Assembly (NCBI GenBank): GCA_002786025.1
Contig: NHNW01000017.1
Coordinates: 744,001 to 808,000 of the forward strand
Direction of reading: 5' to 3'
Length of the DNA stretch: 64,000 nucleotides
Source of the DNA: Zasmidium citrigriseum
Lineage: Eukaryota; Ascomycota; Dothideomycetes; Mycosphaerellales; Mycosphaerellaceae
The position numbers were made by a program, and so were the translations under genes. The first letter of the stretch is position 1; each line of letters begins with the position of its first letter. Of this stretch, positions 12,141 through 22,889 are shown piece after piece. A model generated the notes under the pieces. The model was not told the origin of the DNA. It did not search any database and saw only the letters and a program-made list of their open reading frames with translations.

Positions 12141-13068
12141 TGTGTGAGCAATCCAGCCTCAGAGGCACGCAGCAAAAGAATGCTTTCAAAGTGAAGAATG
12201 CTGAAGGGACCTCTTCGCCGGACACGCCGTGATTCGTCAGGATGCTGATATGACAGTCGAGGCCAAAGGAACGTAAGAAGTTGGATCGTTTTGGTTTTGA
12301 AAAGGAATGACTAGAGTGAATATGAAAGGAGTGGCAGCACTTCAGGCTGAAGGGGCTCACGGGGCATGCCGTGGTTGCTAGCCAACAAGAGAGTATATAC
12401 ACAGACCTCGTTGAAAGTGCCATCTGGACAGGAAGGGTGTGCTTGCTGACTTAGCCTTGTGTCGCCGCCAGGGGCCCAGGAGCAGTGTGTGCAATCTCGG
12501 CCCTGCCTGCTCAAGCAGTCCCAAAGGTGGCTCGGCTGGCTAACCGATTGCCTGCATTAACGTAGTCAGATAGCGTAGCCCAGACCGGCAAGGCGAACTC
12601 ATAAAAGCGAGTGCAAGGGCATGGCAGGTGACGTTACTTTGCCAGTGGGAGTAGTGATCGAGGGAGGGATGAAGTTAGGCTTGGCGTGGTGGCAATCTCC
12701 AGATGTCTCAATCCTCATAGATGTTGGAATGCGGTATCAAGAGCTGAGGAATGCAGCATTGTTGACAACCGCGTCTTGACCGATACCTCAAGAGAAGTCT
12801 CGCGCCCGGTCCACGTTCGCCGGAAGATTTTCATCGTCAAGTCGGTCGTTCGAAGTGGATGTCACAAAGTGGTCGCATCGACTCAAGCAAGGAGTCTGGT
12901 GTGACACCAGCCCTGAGACGTCGAAAGATCCCCAGATACATGTCAACGTAGACATTTCTGCTGGTTTGCTGTTGAGTATCAGTACTCCCTTCCCCGGCAA
13001 TCGCGAGGCGTCTATGCGAGCAACGGCAAGCCCAACTAATGAGAACGACAAGCACTTGCGGAGATCGC
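12141..13068. other. Intergenic, abaA promoter region
   Basis: 928 bp between abaA (read leftward) and the 3' end of MRD1. No coding gene is visible. It contains a group of AbaA-type motifs, listed separately. Confidence 0.55.
12177..12753 (-). promoter_or_regulatory. Cluster of five CATTCY (AbaA response element) motifs
   Basis: On the strand of abaA itself, CATTCT or CATTCC occurs at 12177-12182, 12195-12200, 12304-12309, 12726-12731 and 12748-12753, all within 620 bp upstream of the abaA start and all in one orientation. CATTCY is the published binding site of AbaA in Aspergillus, where abaA regulates itself. By chance a six-base motif with one degenerate position would occur less than once in this space. 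Autoregulation here is an inference. Confidence 0.45.
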
Positions 13069-15820
13069 TCAACCGTCGTCCTCGTCGTTCTGCGTAGTGA
13101 ACTTCTTTCGCCCACCACTTGTGAGCTTCTGCAGTGCAACCTTGTTGACTTGAGCTCCAACCTTCTGCTGCATCTTCTCGATCTCGGCTTCCGCATCTTC
13201 GGGATCTTCGGCAGCGAAGTCGAGCACCAGCCTGCGACCCAGCAAATGGGTATCTCGGAGAGCTTCCATGGCACCCTGGGCCTCCTTCACAGTCATGAAG
13301 TCTGCGAATGCGAAACCACGAGCGCCACGGTCCATCTTCTTAGGCACACGAACGCTACGGAGCTGGCCGTAAGCCCCAAAGAGCGACCGGACGTCTTTCT
13401 TCGTAGCTTCGAATGGCAAGTTCTTGATGATGATTTTGGTACCCCGGGCGGCTGCTTTTTTCTCGGCATCGGCTTTGCGGCGTTCTTCGGCTGCATCGGC
13501 GCCCTTATGACTTGCCCGGATTTGCAGCTTGTGTCCTTCGAGCGTGTACCCATCCATGGCCTGAAGAGCCGCCTGCGCCTCTTTGGCAGTTCGAAACTCC
13601 AGAAAGCCAAATCCCATGCTAAGCACTTGGCCAGGCTTCTTTGGATCGGTCTTGGTCTTGACACGAGCAGAGAGGAAGCCACTGAGGGGTTTGAACGTCT
13701 CCGTCAACAGCTGAGTAGTTGTGCTGAAGTTGAGGTTTCGCACATAGAGAGTGGCTGATCCAGCTGTGTCGGGAACGGTCTGATCGGAGTCCTTGAGATC
13801 TGATACCGAGACTTTGTTAACGCCTTCAGGAGTATTTGCAGGCTCACCCGCCACGGGCTTGCCGGAAAAGACGTCCTTGGGTGCTTTCTCGAGAAATAGC
13901 ATCGAGCTCTTCAATCGACGATACGCCAGTGAGCCAAACGCAGCTTTGCACTGTGCAGCATTTGCAAATTCGACAATAGCAATAGTCCCGGCCGGAGGCA
14001 TAAGGAATTTGGTGATGTCTCCATGCTCTTCGAAGAGTCGCTTTAGCTCATCCTTGCTGCAGTCGAATGGAATGTTCTTGACGAGAATTGCGGTGTCGCC
14101 ACGCTGGCTCCTTTTGAACGAATCGAGATCTACGCCATGTTGCCTGAAGTAGGATTTGGTCTCCTGGATGATATGGGTCTCGGCATGGGCCTGCTTGACT
14201 GCCGCGTCGCTGCTTGTGGGATCAAGGACCTCTGATTTGGATAGTCCAAGGCGACTGGCAACACTGGATACCACAGCATCGGTGTTCATGTACAAAGCGT
14301 TCCAGTTGAACGTCTTGGTGGAAGCTTCCCTTCGACGTTTGATCTCTTGCTGCTTTTTCAAAGGTAGCTTGGACAGCTCGAAGTCATCGAGCTGCTGTCG
14401 GCGTGGTTTCGCTGCTATAACGTGAATCAAACGCCCTTGGAAGGTCTTGCCATCACGATCAATAAGGGCCTGCTCGGCGGAGTCCGGATCGCTGTACTGG
14501 ACAAAGGCAAATCCTTTGCCAGCTCCAGTCTTCTTATCGCTTGCGATATGGACCTGATGAGATCGTCAGCAATGGTCTTGAATAGCTTCTCGAACACCGT
14601 TGAGTGCAGGCTCGCTGATCAGACAATGAGAGGCATCTACTAAAATACTCTTTCCAGGATCTAATCAAATGCCGTAGCATAAGCTGTCCCTATCTGGATG
14701 ATCATCACAGCGCGAGTTGATGGTAAAATAAGAGCAAAGTTCGCTGCTTACCTCTTCCAAGTTGCCAAATTGCGAGAATTCGGCCTCCAGCTCTTCGGCT
14801 TGGACGTCGAACGGGAGGTTTCGAACAAAGAGGCGCATGCTGGACCGAACACCGTCATCATCCGGGCTGACCTCATGAACGTCCTCTTTCGAGTCGGCGC
14901 CATCTCCCGGAGGTGTTGGTATCGATGCTGCTGCCGCCGCAGGATCGGGTTCAACTTCCATTTCGTCGTCAGAAGCCTCGTCTGATTGAATCCTCTCCTT
15001 CGATGCGGCAATGGCATCTTGCTCTTCGTCATCGTCGAGGAGACCCAAAAGCCTGCTTGTTCTTGACCGTGCCCAGTCCGCATCAGAGACTGTTGGCTGC
15101 TCCACCTTATCCAGCTGTTCGGGCTGCGCAGGTTCCTCAGGCTCTTCTTCGGGCTTCTGTGCGAGAGAGATCTCAGGTTTGTCAGTTTCTTCGACCTTTG
15201 ACTCGCGTCTCGCTCGTTTTGTTTTCTTCGGAACTTGCTCGTAGTCGTCGTCGCTGTCTCCATCCATAACCACCACGGTTTCAGCATCACCCTCAGCAGC
15301 TCCCGACGTTGCCTGAACCTCGTTCTCCCATGCAGCCTGCTTATCCTTCGACTTGTAGGTGTCGAGAAACTCTTTCAATTTTGGATCGTCCTCCTTCGCG
15401 GCACTGTCCCGCTTGCGCTTCAGATTGCTTTGACCAGGAGCACTCGCATCACGAGCCTGAACGGCTTTGTCCGGCGAGGCATCGTCTGGTTTGGCTTTTC
15501 TGTCTTCGATTGGTCGTGCAAGTTCCACGCCGATGCGACTCATGCGAATGAATGTCTTGTTGAAGTATTTGACAGCCTTTTGGGCGTCTTCTGGCGTCTT
15601 ATAGCCAACATAGCCTAGGAGTCGTCTTGTCAGTATGGACAAGATCTCCTCCAGCTGTATTGAGGAGCCTGATTCGGTTGCTGTAGATGGACTCACCTAT
15701 TCGCCGGGACGGGAAGATTTTCACGTCGGTGACCTGGCGGCCCTTTTGGGAGAAGTGGTTCCTGAAGTCGGCCTCAGTGAAGGTAGGAGGCAGACCCTTC
15801 ACGAAGATACGCGAGGCCAT
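13069..15820 (-). CDS. MRD1: Mrd1-type multiple RNA-binding domain protein
   Basis: Exons 15820-15697, 15614-14752 and 14553-13069 give about 823 residues, close to the size of yeast Mrd1. Mrd1 binds pre-rRNA and U3 snoRNA contacts and is needed for 18S rRNA processing in the nucleolus. Five RRMs are visible: RRM1 starts at residue 3 (RIFVKGLPPTFTEADFRNHF), RRM2 at about 305 (LFVRNLPFDVQAEELEAEF), RRM3 at about 480 (AILVKNIPFDCSKDELKRLF), RRM4 at about 596 (LYVRNLNFSTTTQLLTETF) and RRM5 at about 711 (IIIKNLPFEATKKDVRSLF). A long acidic linker separates RRM1 and RRM2. Intron 2 (198 nt) cuts RRM2 and is the longest of this gene; the join restores VHIASDKKTGAGKGFAFVQY. Start chosen at the ATG directly before RRM1. 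Confidence 0.95.
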
Positions 15821-16087
15821 GTTGACGGGACGCGTGAGGTTTGTGTTACGACGAGAACGAAAGAGGTCGAGGCAAATTTTGGGCGGTCTTTCCAAGGGAG
15901 TGACGTTTAGCGGCCCGAAATCTTGGCAACACGGCAGCGGCCGCCCGCCTGCCGTTGTTTTGCACATCGGGCTCCTCCTGTTCATCAGAGACAACACCAC
16001 CAGAAGTCGCCTTTTCCACCACTTACACCTCTTCGCCTGCACGCGTACTCCAAAACAAATCGCCAACGACCGCGAAACACTTCCAAC
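15821..16087. promoter_or_regulatory. Bidirectional promoter MRD1 / LC8
   Basis: Only 267 bp separate the divergent start codons of MRD1 and the dynein light chain gene, so the two must share a compact promoter. No specific element was assigned. Confidence 0.6.
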
Positions 16088-16723
16088 ATGGCCGCCGTCG
16101 AGAAGGATGATATGAAGTCGGACAAGCTTGAGGGTGAGGACGCGACGAGCTGAAACTGTATAAAAAAGTCATTACTAACGACTGCAACAGCTCAGGTGAA
16201 GTCTGTTGACATGGTACGATAGTCGCACTCATCGTGTTTGGTCTAGGTTGAGCGAAGACTAATTTCTGGTCCTGCAGAGCGACGACATGCAGCAGGAAGC
16301 CATCGAAGTCGGTCAGTCTCGATCCACTATCCACGACCGCGATTGGAGACTGACTTTTCACAGCACAAGAAGCCATGGAGCAGTTCACTGTCGAGAAGGT
16401 GAGCAGCAACATTGGACCAGCATTGCGACTCAATTTTCTAACTTCATCGATAGGAAATTGCACACCACATCAAGAAGACCGTATGTGAATTTCCAGCAAT
16501 CGACTATGACCAGGTTCCTAACAACGAAAACAGTTCGATGAGCGAAAGGGAGCAACCTGGCACTGCATCGTTGGCCGCAACTTCGGCAGTTTCGTCACGC
16601 ACGGTAGGCTCATGCGCCGAAGGCTCCTTTCGAATTCGCCTGCTGACTTGCCCTCCAGAAACCAAGCACTTCATCTACTTCTACCTCGGCCATTGTGCAA
16701 TTCTGTTGTTCAAGACGCAATAG
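16088..16723 (+). CDS. Dynein light chain LC8
   Basis: Seven small exons (16088-16133, 16191-16213, 16278-16311, 16364-16398, 16454-16480, 16534-16603, 16659-16723) encode 99 residues. LC8 is a dimeric hub in the dynein motor that also holds many other partners together. The family signature is unmistakable once spliced: [59 protein letters not shown] and [13 protein letters not shown] at the C-terminus. A short charged N-terminal extension precedes the conserved core. Every splice has a GT donor and an AG acceptor and keeps frame (phases 1,0,1,0,0,1). Because each exon is so short, no single open frame shows the protein. It is divergent to MRD1. Confidence 0.95.
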
Positions 16724-17316
16724 ACGCCTTATGTTCTTCTGGATTATTGGAGTCTGTACAAATTGTCGTCTGTAGCAATATGGTATGGGCGATGGCGCTA
16801 TGATTAACCTGAAACTTGACCTTTCCGCCCTGCCTGTTCTGCATCACATCGCTTCAGTACCTCTTCCTTCTTTCCAGCGAACTTGAACACGGACGAGGTG
16901 TTCTCGTCTATTGGAGTTACATCGCATTTGAATGTTGCAATTTCTAAGGCGCAAACTTGCCTTGATTGACGCCTCGACAGGTCTTCAGATGTGAAGAGAG
17001 CTGGCTAGAACTGTTTTCAGTCTTTCGAGTCAATACTGCGAATCAACAACAACATCGAAGCTACTCCATATAAGTTTGATATCGATCTAAAGTTTGGGCC
17101 TACCGTTCTTCCCAAACCCCAGATCTACACGGCCCGACCCCTGATATCCAGCACACCGCCGTCATCCTGTGACGCCGAGAGCAGCCGCGCAATCTCGCGC
17201 CTCACATGTCCGTGGCAGCAGAGAGGCTCATCCGCAGCACTCGTTCACTCATTTAAACCATTTCCTTAGCCTTCACGACAGACGCCATCAATCGCACCGA
17301 GTAACAGAGCTCCACA
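16724..17316. other. Intergenic between LC8 and the zinc-ribbon gene
   Basis: 593 bp between two genes read rightward. It holds the LC8 3' UTR and the promoter of the next gene; no gene is seen. Confidence 0.5.
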
Positions 17317-17816
17317 ATGGCGTTCATCTTCACATGTGGCACACACAGTTAGTCGCAACACCTTCTCGATCCAGGATCATCTGGCGCAACCCAGCTAACC
17401 CGCCAACAGCTTTCCAGTCCCTCCTACAAGGATACGAAAACATCACCGTCCAGTGCCAGAACTGCGGGAATTGGTCGGGCAAAGTAGTGAAGCGATGGTA
17501 AGTGCATACCTCAATCACAAGCTCCAAATCAAGTTTATCATTCGTGCCATCAAGGTCCACAAGCTAACCACTGTTTACCTCCAGGGAATGGTTCACCTTT
17601 TGCTTCGTCCCGATCATCCCCTTCTCCCTCAAACCCTGGCACGAAGTCAACTGCCACATCTGCCACTTCCACCAAGATATCAAGTTCCGACCAGACGTCC
17701 AGCAACAGATGAACAACGGCGGCGGGGGACAGCAAATACCGATGCAGAACGGACCACCGCAGGGTTGGAATAGTGGGAATCCGTACCAGCAGCCGTCACA
17801 GCCGCAGTATAAGTAA
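17317..17816 (+). CDS. Small fungal zinc-ribbon protein
   Basis: Three exons (17317-17347, 17410-17497, 17585-17816) give 116 residues. The protein starts [11 protein letters not shown], has a first Cys pair (QCQNCGNW), a hydrophobic-aromatic segment ([18 protein letters not shown]) and a second Cys pair (NCHICHF), then a Gly/Gln/Pro-rich tail. This order matches a widespread fungal family of small zinc-ribbon proteins, often labelled rhodopsin-family by automatic annotation without good reason. The four cysteines probably bind one zinc. Function unknown. Intron phases 1 and 2 are consistent. It converges with the urease gene, whose stop lies 290 bp away. Confidence 0.85.
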
Positions 17817-18106
17817 CAGGAGCATGATAAGGCTTATGGCGTTTAGGTGGGGATAAGAGCTTCCGAGTATGGTTATGGGTGTTTGAGTTTGAGATACCAT
17901 TTGCATTGCGGCATAGGATGCGAAGAAGACGGGTTTGGATGGAGGTTGGTGGGAAGGGACCTGAGATATTTTTGAACAGAATGAAGAATTTGTGAATACT
18001 GCCCAACCTCCAGCAGCTCACGTCTGGACAGTGTCCAAAGTAGTGATGTGAAGGCTGACGGGAATAGACCGCTATCGCGAAGAAGACATCCACGCGGCCG
18101 CGACAA

Positions 18107-20784
18107 TCAGTAAACGAAGTAGGCCTGGGACAGAGGCAAAGTCGCAGCCGGTTCAGCCTGGCACAGCATCCCATCCGCCTCGACAGTCTAATTGAAAGGT
18201 CAGCACGAATTGGGAGCAGATCGAACAAGAAGGTCCAACTCACATATCTCTCCGGATCAACCTTCATCTTCGGCTTCGTATCATTCAACTTCATATCCGA
18301 CTTTCCAATGCCCCTACACTTCCTCACCGGCTCAACCCTCTTCTTCAACCCATACGTATCCACCACGCCCTTCTCAACACTCGCCTGACTCACCCACGCC
18401 ACCGCAGTCGAAGGATTCCAAGCACCGAACATAGGCCTCATGATCACAGGCTCAACAGTCGGGATCGAAGCATTGGGATCACCCATCTGCGACCAAGCAA
18501 CCATACCGCCTTTGATGACTTGAGTCGGCTTCGCGCCGAAGTTGGACGGATTCCAAAGGACGAGGTCCGCGAGCTTGCCGACTTCGATGGAGCCGATCAG
18601 GTGGCCCATGCCCTGGGCGATTGCTGGATTGATGGTGTACTTGCTCACGTAGCGTTTCACTCGGAAGTTGTCTGCTCCGGTGCCCTTGTCTTCGGGTAGG
18701 AAGCCTCGTTGGACTTTGTTCTTGTGGGCTGTGTTCCATGTTCGGAGGATGACCTCACCGCAGCGACCCATTGCTTGGGAATCGGAAGACATCATGCTGA
18801 TGGCACCAAGGTCGTGGAGTACGTCTTCGGCGGCGATGGTTTCGGCGCGGATACGGGATTCTGCAAAGGCGACGTCTTCGGGGATGTTGCGTGACAAGTG
18901 ATGGCATACCATCAACATGTCGAGATGCTCATCAAGAGTGTTGCCGGTATACGGTCTCGTTGGATTGGTGGATGAAGGTAGGACGTTTTCGTGTTCGACG
19001 ACTGAGATGATATCGGGAGCGTGGCCACCTCCAGCGCCCTCAGTGTGGTAGGTGTGGATCGTACGGCCCTTGAAAGCGTCAACAGTCGTTTCGACGAAGC
19101 CGGATTCGTTGAGCGTGTCGGTATGAATGAGGCACTGGATATCATGCTCCTCACAGACCGACAAGCAAGTGTCGATAGCTTTGGGGGTTGTACCCCAATC
19201 TTCATGGAGCTTGAGACCACAGACTCCAGCTTCAGCCTGTTCCCTCAGACTTGTAGGATCGGCATCGTTGCCCTTGCCTGTAATGCCCATGTTGAGAGGG
19301 AAAGAGTCTGTCGATTGGAGCATCCACTTAATGTTGTTGGGACTCGGAGTGCAAGTCGTGGCATTGGTGCCAGTACTAGGCCCAGTCCCTCCGCCCAAGA
19401 ACGTCGTGATTCCGCTCGCGATAGCTTCGTGCGCTTGCTGAGGGCAGATGAAATGAATATGCGAGTCGAAACCTCCATATGTGACAATGTCGTGTTCTGC
19501 AGCGATGACATCCGTGCCGCTCCCTACCACCATGTTGGGGTTGACGTTCGCCATGACATCCGGATTGCCTGCCTTCCCAATGCCTACGATGATGCCGTCC
19601 TTGATACCAATGTCGGCCTTGTATATTCCAGTGTAGTCGACAATCAGAGCGTTGGTCACAACTGTATCCAGAGTTTCGTTGTTCGATCTTCCTGATGCTT
19701 GACCCATTCCGTCGCGAATCGATTTGCCACCGCCGAATGAGCATTCATCGCCGTAGACAGTCATATCATGCTCCACTTGTATCCAAAGATCGGTCGGGCC
19801 GAGTCGCACTTTATCGCCAGTCGTAGGGCCAAACATAGCAATGTAAGCCTCCCGAGCCATTATAAAAGGGTTGAGGACCTGGTCGCTCGCTGGCTCTTCC
19901 TTGTGTAAGAAGCCACCGCTCTGCAGCCGCTGCAAGATGCCCTGCATGTCGTTCGAATCCCGGATAGAACCCTCTGTCAACGCATTACCACCACGAACCA
20001 ACTGATTACCCGCGATCTCAACCAATGTCACCGTCTTGCTATCACCTGGCTCGAAACGAACACTCGTACCAGCAGGTATATCCAATCTCATTCCTCTCGC
20101 CTTCAAACGATCGAATTCGAGCTTGGGGTTCGTCTCTGAGAAGTGATAATGACTTCCCACTTGTATCGGTCGATCGCCCTGGCTCGTCACTTTCATGCGT
20201 ATCCTCCTCCTGCCCTCGTTCAGCTTGATCCTACCACTCTCGCCCTTGACAGCGATGATAGCACCCGGCATTTTCTCCTCACTCCATGCCTCCAGACCCT
20301 CAGTCGGCGGCCAGGGAAACTTCTCATTGCCTGGGATTGGCAGAAAGGAGCCGTACAGAGCTCTCTCCAGATCGCCATCGTCTGTTGCAATTGGATTGTG
20401 GATTGTCACCAAGTATGTTCCATTCCTGAACGTCCCTTCTACCATCATCTCTGTAAGCGTATGCGGGACACTGGGCAGAACATGTCGTCGTCCAAGCAAT
20501 GTCGTCCCCAAGGACATGAGGTCTGCAACTGTATGCTCTCCATCTCTTATCAATTCGTGCAAGACGCTCGCAATCAAGGCTAGAGCTTCAGTGTGGTTCA
20601 GTCGTACACCTCTTGCTAGTCGACGCTGGGCGAGATGGCCTGTTTGGGAGATGACGAGCTTATCTATCTGTTGGAAGTTTCGATATCAGGAGCTGGAGAC
20701 GGAGCTTGAGGAATGTGGAGGGTCCAATGGTTTCTGAAACACTTCGTTTCAGTTTTGACGTACCTCCTTTGGTGCCAACTGCAT
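18107..20784 (-). CDS. URE1: Urease
   Basis: Three exons (20784-20764, 20667-18244, 18187-18107) give 841 residues, the usual size for single-chain fungal urease. It hydrolyses urea to ammonia and carbamate in the cytosol with a two-nickel centre. The gamma region is at the N-terminus ([35 protein letters not shown]), the beta region follows ([11 protein letters not shown]), and the alpha region carries the catalytic set: the His pair in GGFDSHIHF, the lysine to be carbamylated in [10 protein letters not shown], nickel and substrate histidines in [12 protein letters not shown] and [12 protein letters not shown], and the mobile-flap motif [10 protein letters not shown]. The first exon codes only seven residues; the last adds the conserved C-terminal tail. 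All key residues are present, so the coding region looks intact. A retrotransposon lies about 90 bp upstream of the ATG. Activity also needs nickel chaperones, which are not in this window. Confidence 0.97.
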
Positions 20785-20870
20785 TTTGGCTGGTCTGACA
20801 GGTGAGAATTGCTCCGGCTCTGGCTGGTGTTAGGTAACGAAAACATAACAGTAACCAGCACGAGCAGGTG

Positions 20871-20875
20871 GAGCT
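20871..20875 (+). repeat. Target-site duplication GAGCT (left copy)
   Basis: Five bases directly before the left LTR. The identical bases follow the right LTR at 27945-27949. A perfect 5-bp duplication is what a Copia integrase leaves, and it fixes the element borders. Confidence 0.93.
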
Positions 20876-21088
20876 TGTGAGAAGAGCACTGACACTGATA
20901 TGCATGAGACAATAACCATGATCGTATTCAGGTAGTATCAGCCGGTGACTATATACAGAGGTCACCCATCTACCTGAAAACGCCGAAAAACCCGTGAAAA
21001 CACCGAATATGCCATATCCAGTGCCGAATCCTCCGAAAGTGAAACATGCCGTAATAGGCCCACCTAGGTGGCCCGTGTGGGGCTAACA
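20876..21088 (-). repeat. Left LTR (3' LTR in element sense)
   Basis: 213 bp, starting TGTGAG and ending CTAACA on the plus strand (TGT...ACA in element sense, allowing for one mutated base). It aligns without gaps to 27732-27944 with 12 transitions; this copy carries the mutated base at only two of them. Confidence 0.95.
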
Positions 21089-21139
21089 CACCCCCTTAGA
21101 GAAGGCAAAAGTGCAGCCTAATCTAAAAACAGACCCATA

Positions 21140-22486
21140 CTAACGGCGGCCAGCTATTATATCCTTAATGCGGGAGATAATGTTGTTACCGCACTAAGCG
21201 ATAGTAGACTAGGCGGACTTCCTATTAGCCCGATCCAGCTTGCGGAGGTCGAAGTCGAGCGAGTTCTTAAGGCGCTTAGTCTCGTTAGCCACAACCTTCT
21301 TAACATGCTAGATACCGACGTTAAGGGCACGACGGGGAGGGGAGGACTACCGCTAGCGCTTGGGAGAGGAGGTGTCTTCCTTATTATCGAGGAGCTTACG
21401 CTTACTAACCTTGCTAGATGGGGTGGGGGGGACAGGGCCCTCAACTAGGCGGTTAATAATCTTGTCGAGGAGCTTGCCTATAGCGGTAGGGTTAGGGTCG
21501 GCCACCTTATAGTACTCCTGCTCTTCTTCGGTAAGGTCGGTAGTAGGGTTGAGGTGCTAACTAACGGCGAGGAGGTTGTCTTTAACCGCATCGAGGGCGT
21601 TAAGGTAGTCACGGGGCTAAGCCTTACTAAGGAGGCGGTGGACGTTCTAGAGCTTTCCCTCAAGCTCGAGAACGACCTCGTTGCTACTATAGAGGTTCTT
21701 AAACTTAAGTTTGGCTAGCTTGGCGCTAGTACACACCCTAAACGTAGCGCGACCGAGGGAGGCGAACAATTTGCCCTTCTAGCGGTTGGGCGCCTACTTA
21801 GCGGCCGAGCGCTACTTGGAGAGGACGCGGCGTGCCTTAGTAGCGGTCTTGGGGAGGGCCGTCTTGCGGGGAGTAGCGCGGGAGGTCGTGTCTAGCTACA
21901 CAGACGAGGAACGGGCGGGCACTAGCTTAGACTTGCTAGTAGAGATGGGCGCCGGGTTGTCGGCGGTCTTGCGGCGGCGACGAGACTCGGTGTCGTTGTT
22001 AACTAGTAGCTTAAGGAGGTGGAGGTTATCGTCGTAGCGGGCGCTCTTCGGGGCGGCGTTTAGGCGGAAGAGGGGGATAGAGGGGAGTTCTTCCTTAACG
22101 CTAGCGTCGTCGTCGACATCCTCCTTAACGTCGCTACCGGGGGCGTCCTCGTCTTCGCTATCCTCATCTTTAATTACCTCCTTAAACTCCTCCTTAACTT
22201 CCTCCTTAGGCTCGCTATCGTCCTAAACTTCGCCCTCGGCGTCGTCGTTGGCCTTAGCGGCAGTAGCGCGGCGCTCGGCGTGGGCCTTAGTAATGTAGGT
22301 GTCGTAGCGGCCTTTCTCGGCCTTAGTAAGGGGGCGGTTGTTCTAAATCTTAATGTTTAGGTGGGCGATGTCCTCCTAGGCATCCTTGGGGCGGAATCCC
22401 TCCTCGCCCTTGCGAGGTGGGGCGGGAGAAGGCTCGCGCTCGGCGACTAGGGTGGTCTAACGACCGGGCTCTTAGTTGTCGGCCAT
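21140..22486 (-). pseudogene. Extra element ORF between RNase H and the 3' LTR, disrupted
   Basis: Reading leftward from an ATG at 22486, one frame can be followed for about 448 codons to about 21140. It is broken by roughly 15-20 stops, almost all TAG and one early TAA, each explainable by a change of CAG, CAA or TGG. The frame itself is not shifted. The predicted protein is highly charged: a Glu/Asp/Lys-rich N-terminal half (EVKEEFKEVIKDEDSEDED), a basic middle and a helical C-terminal part with Lys/Arg/Leu. There is no membrane segment, so it is not env-like. I do not recognise the family. Copia elements normally end at RNase H, so this is an added reading frame. Confidence 0.65.
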
Positions 22487-22889
22487 GTTGCGACCGGAGG
22501 GGCTTGCTAGAGGTAGTGGTGTCGGCTAGAGAGTAGTATGTCGGGCGGACAGGCAGAGTAGGGGCAGATAGTAAGTAGGGGGCAGAGCGATAGTTAGTTG
22601 CGTAAAGGTTTAAGTTAGTTTGGAGCAGTAGACGGCTTAAATCATTAAGGGTGACGTAAGTAGAGCGCACGGACCATTCCCTAGAATCTTCTAGTAGGCT
22701 AATTACGGGGTAGAATCGTTCTTTACATGAAAGCATGTAAGTGAATCTTCCTTTTAGGGGTCATTACGTGATGCTAAGCCCAAGTCTCAAAATGTCTCAT
22801 TAGGCTCCGGGTCGTTATCTGCCGCTTTAGTAAGCATTAGGTAGGCATTATCCTTTTCATCGGCACCCCCCAGGTTATTAACGTCCTCC

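Noticed and set aside
12837..13274. A leftward open frame over the 3' end of MRD1
   Set aside because: It overlaps MRD1 in another frame; the MRD1 frame has five RRMs and clear splices.
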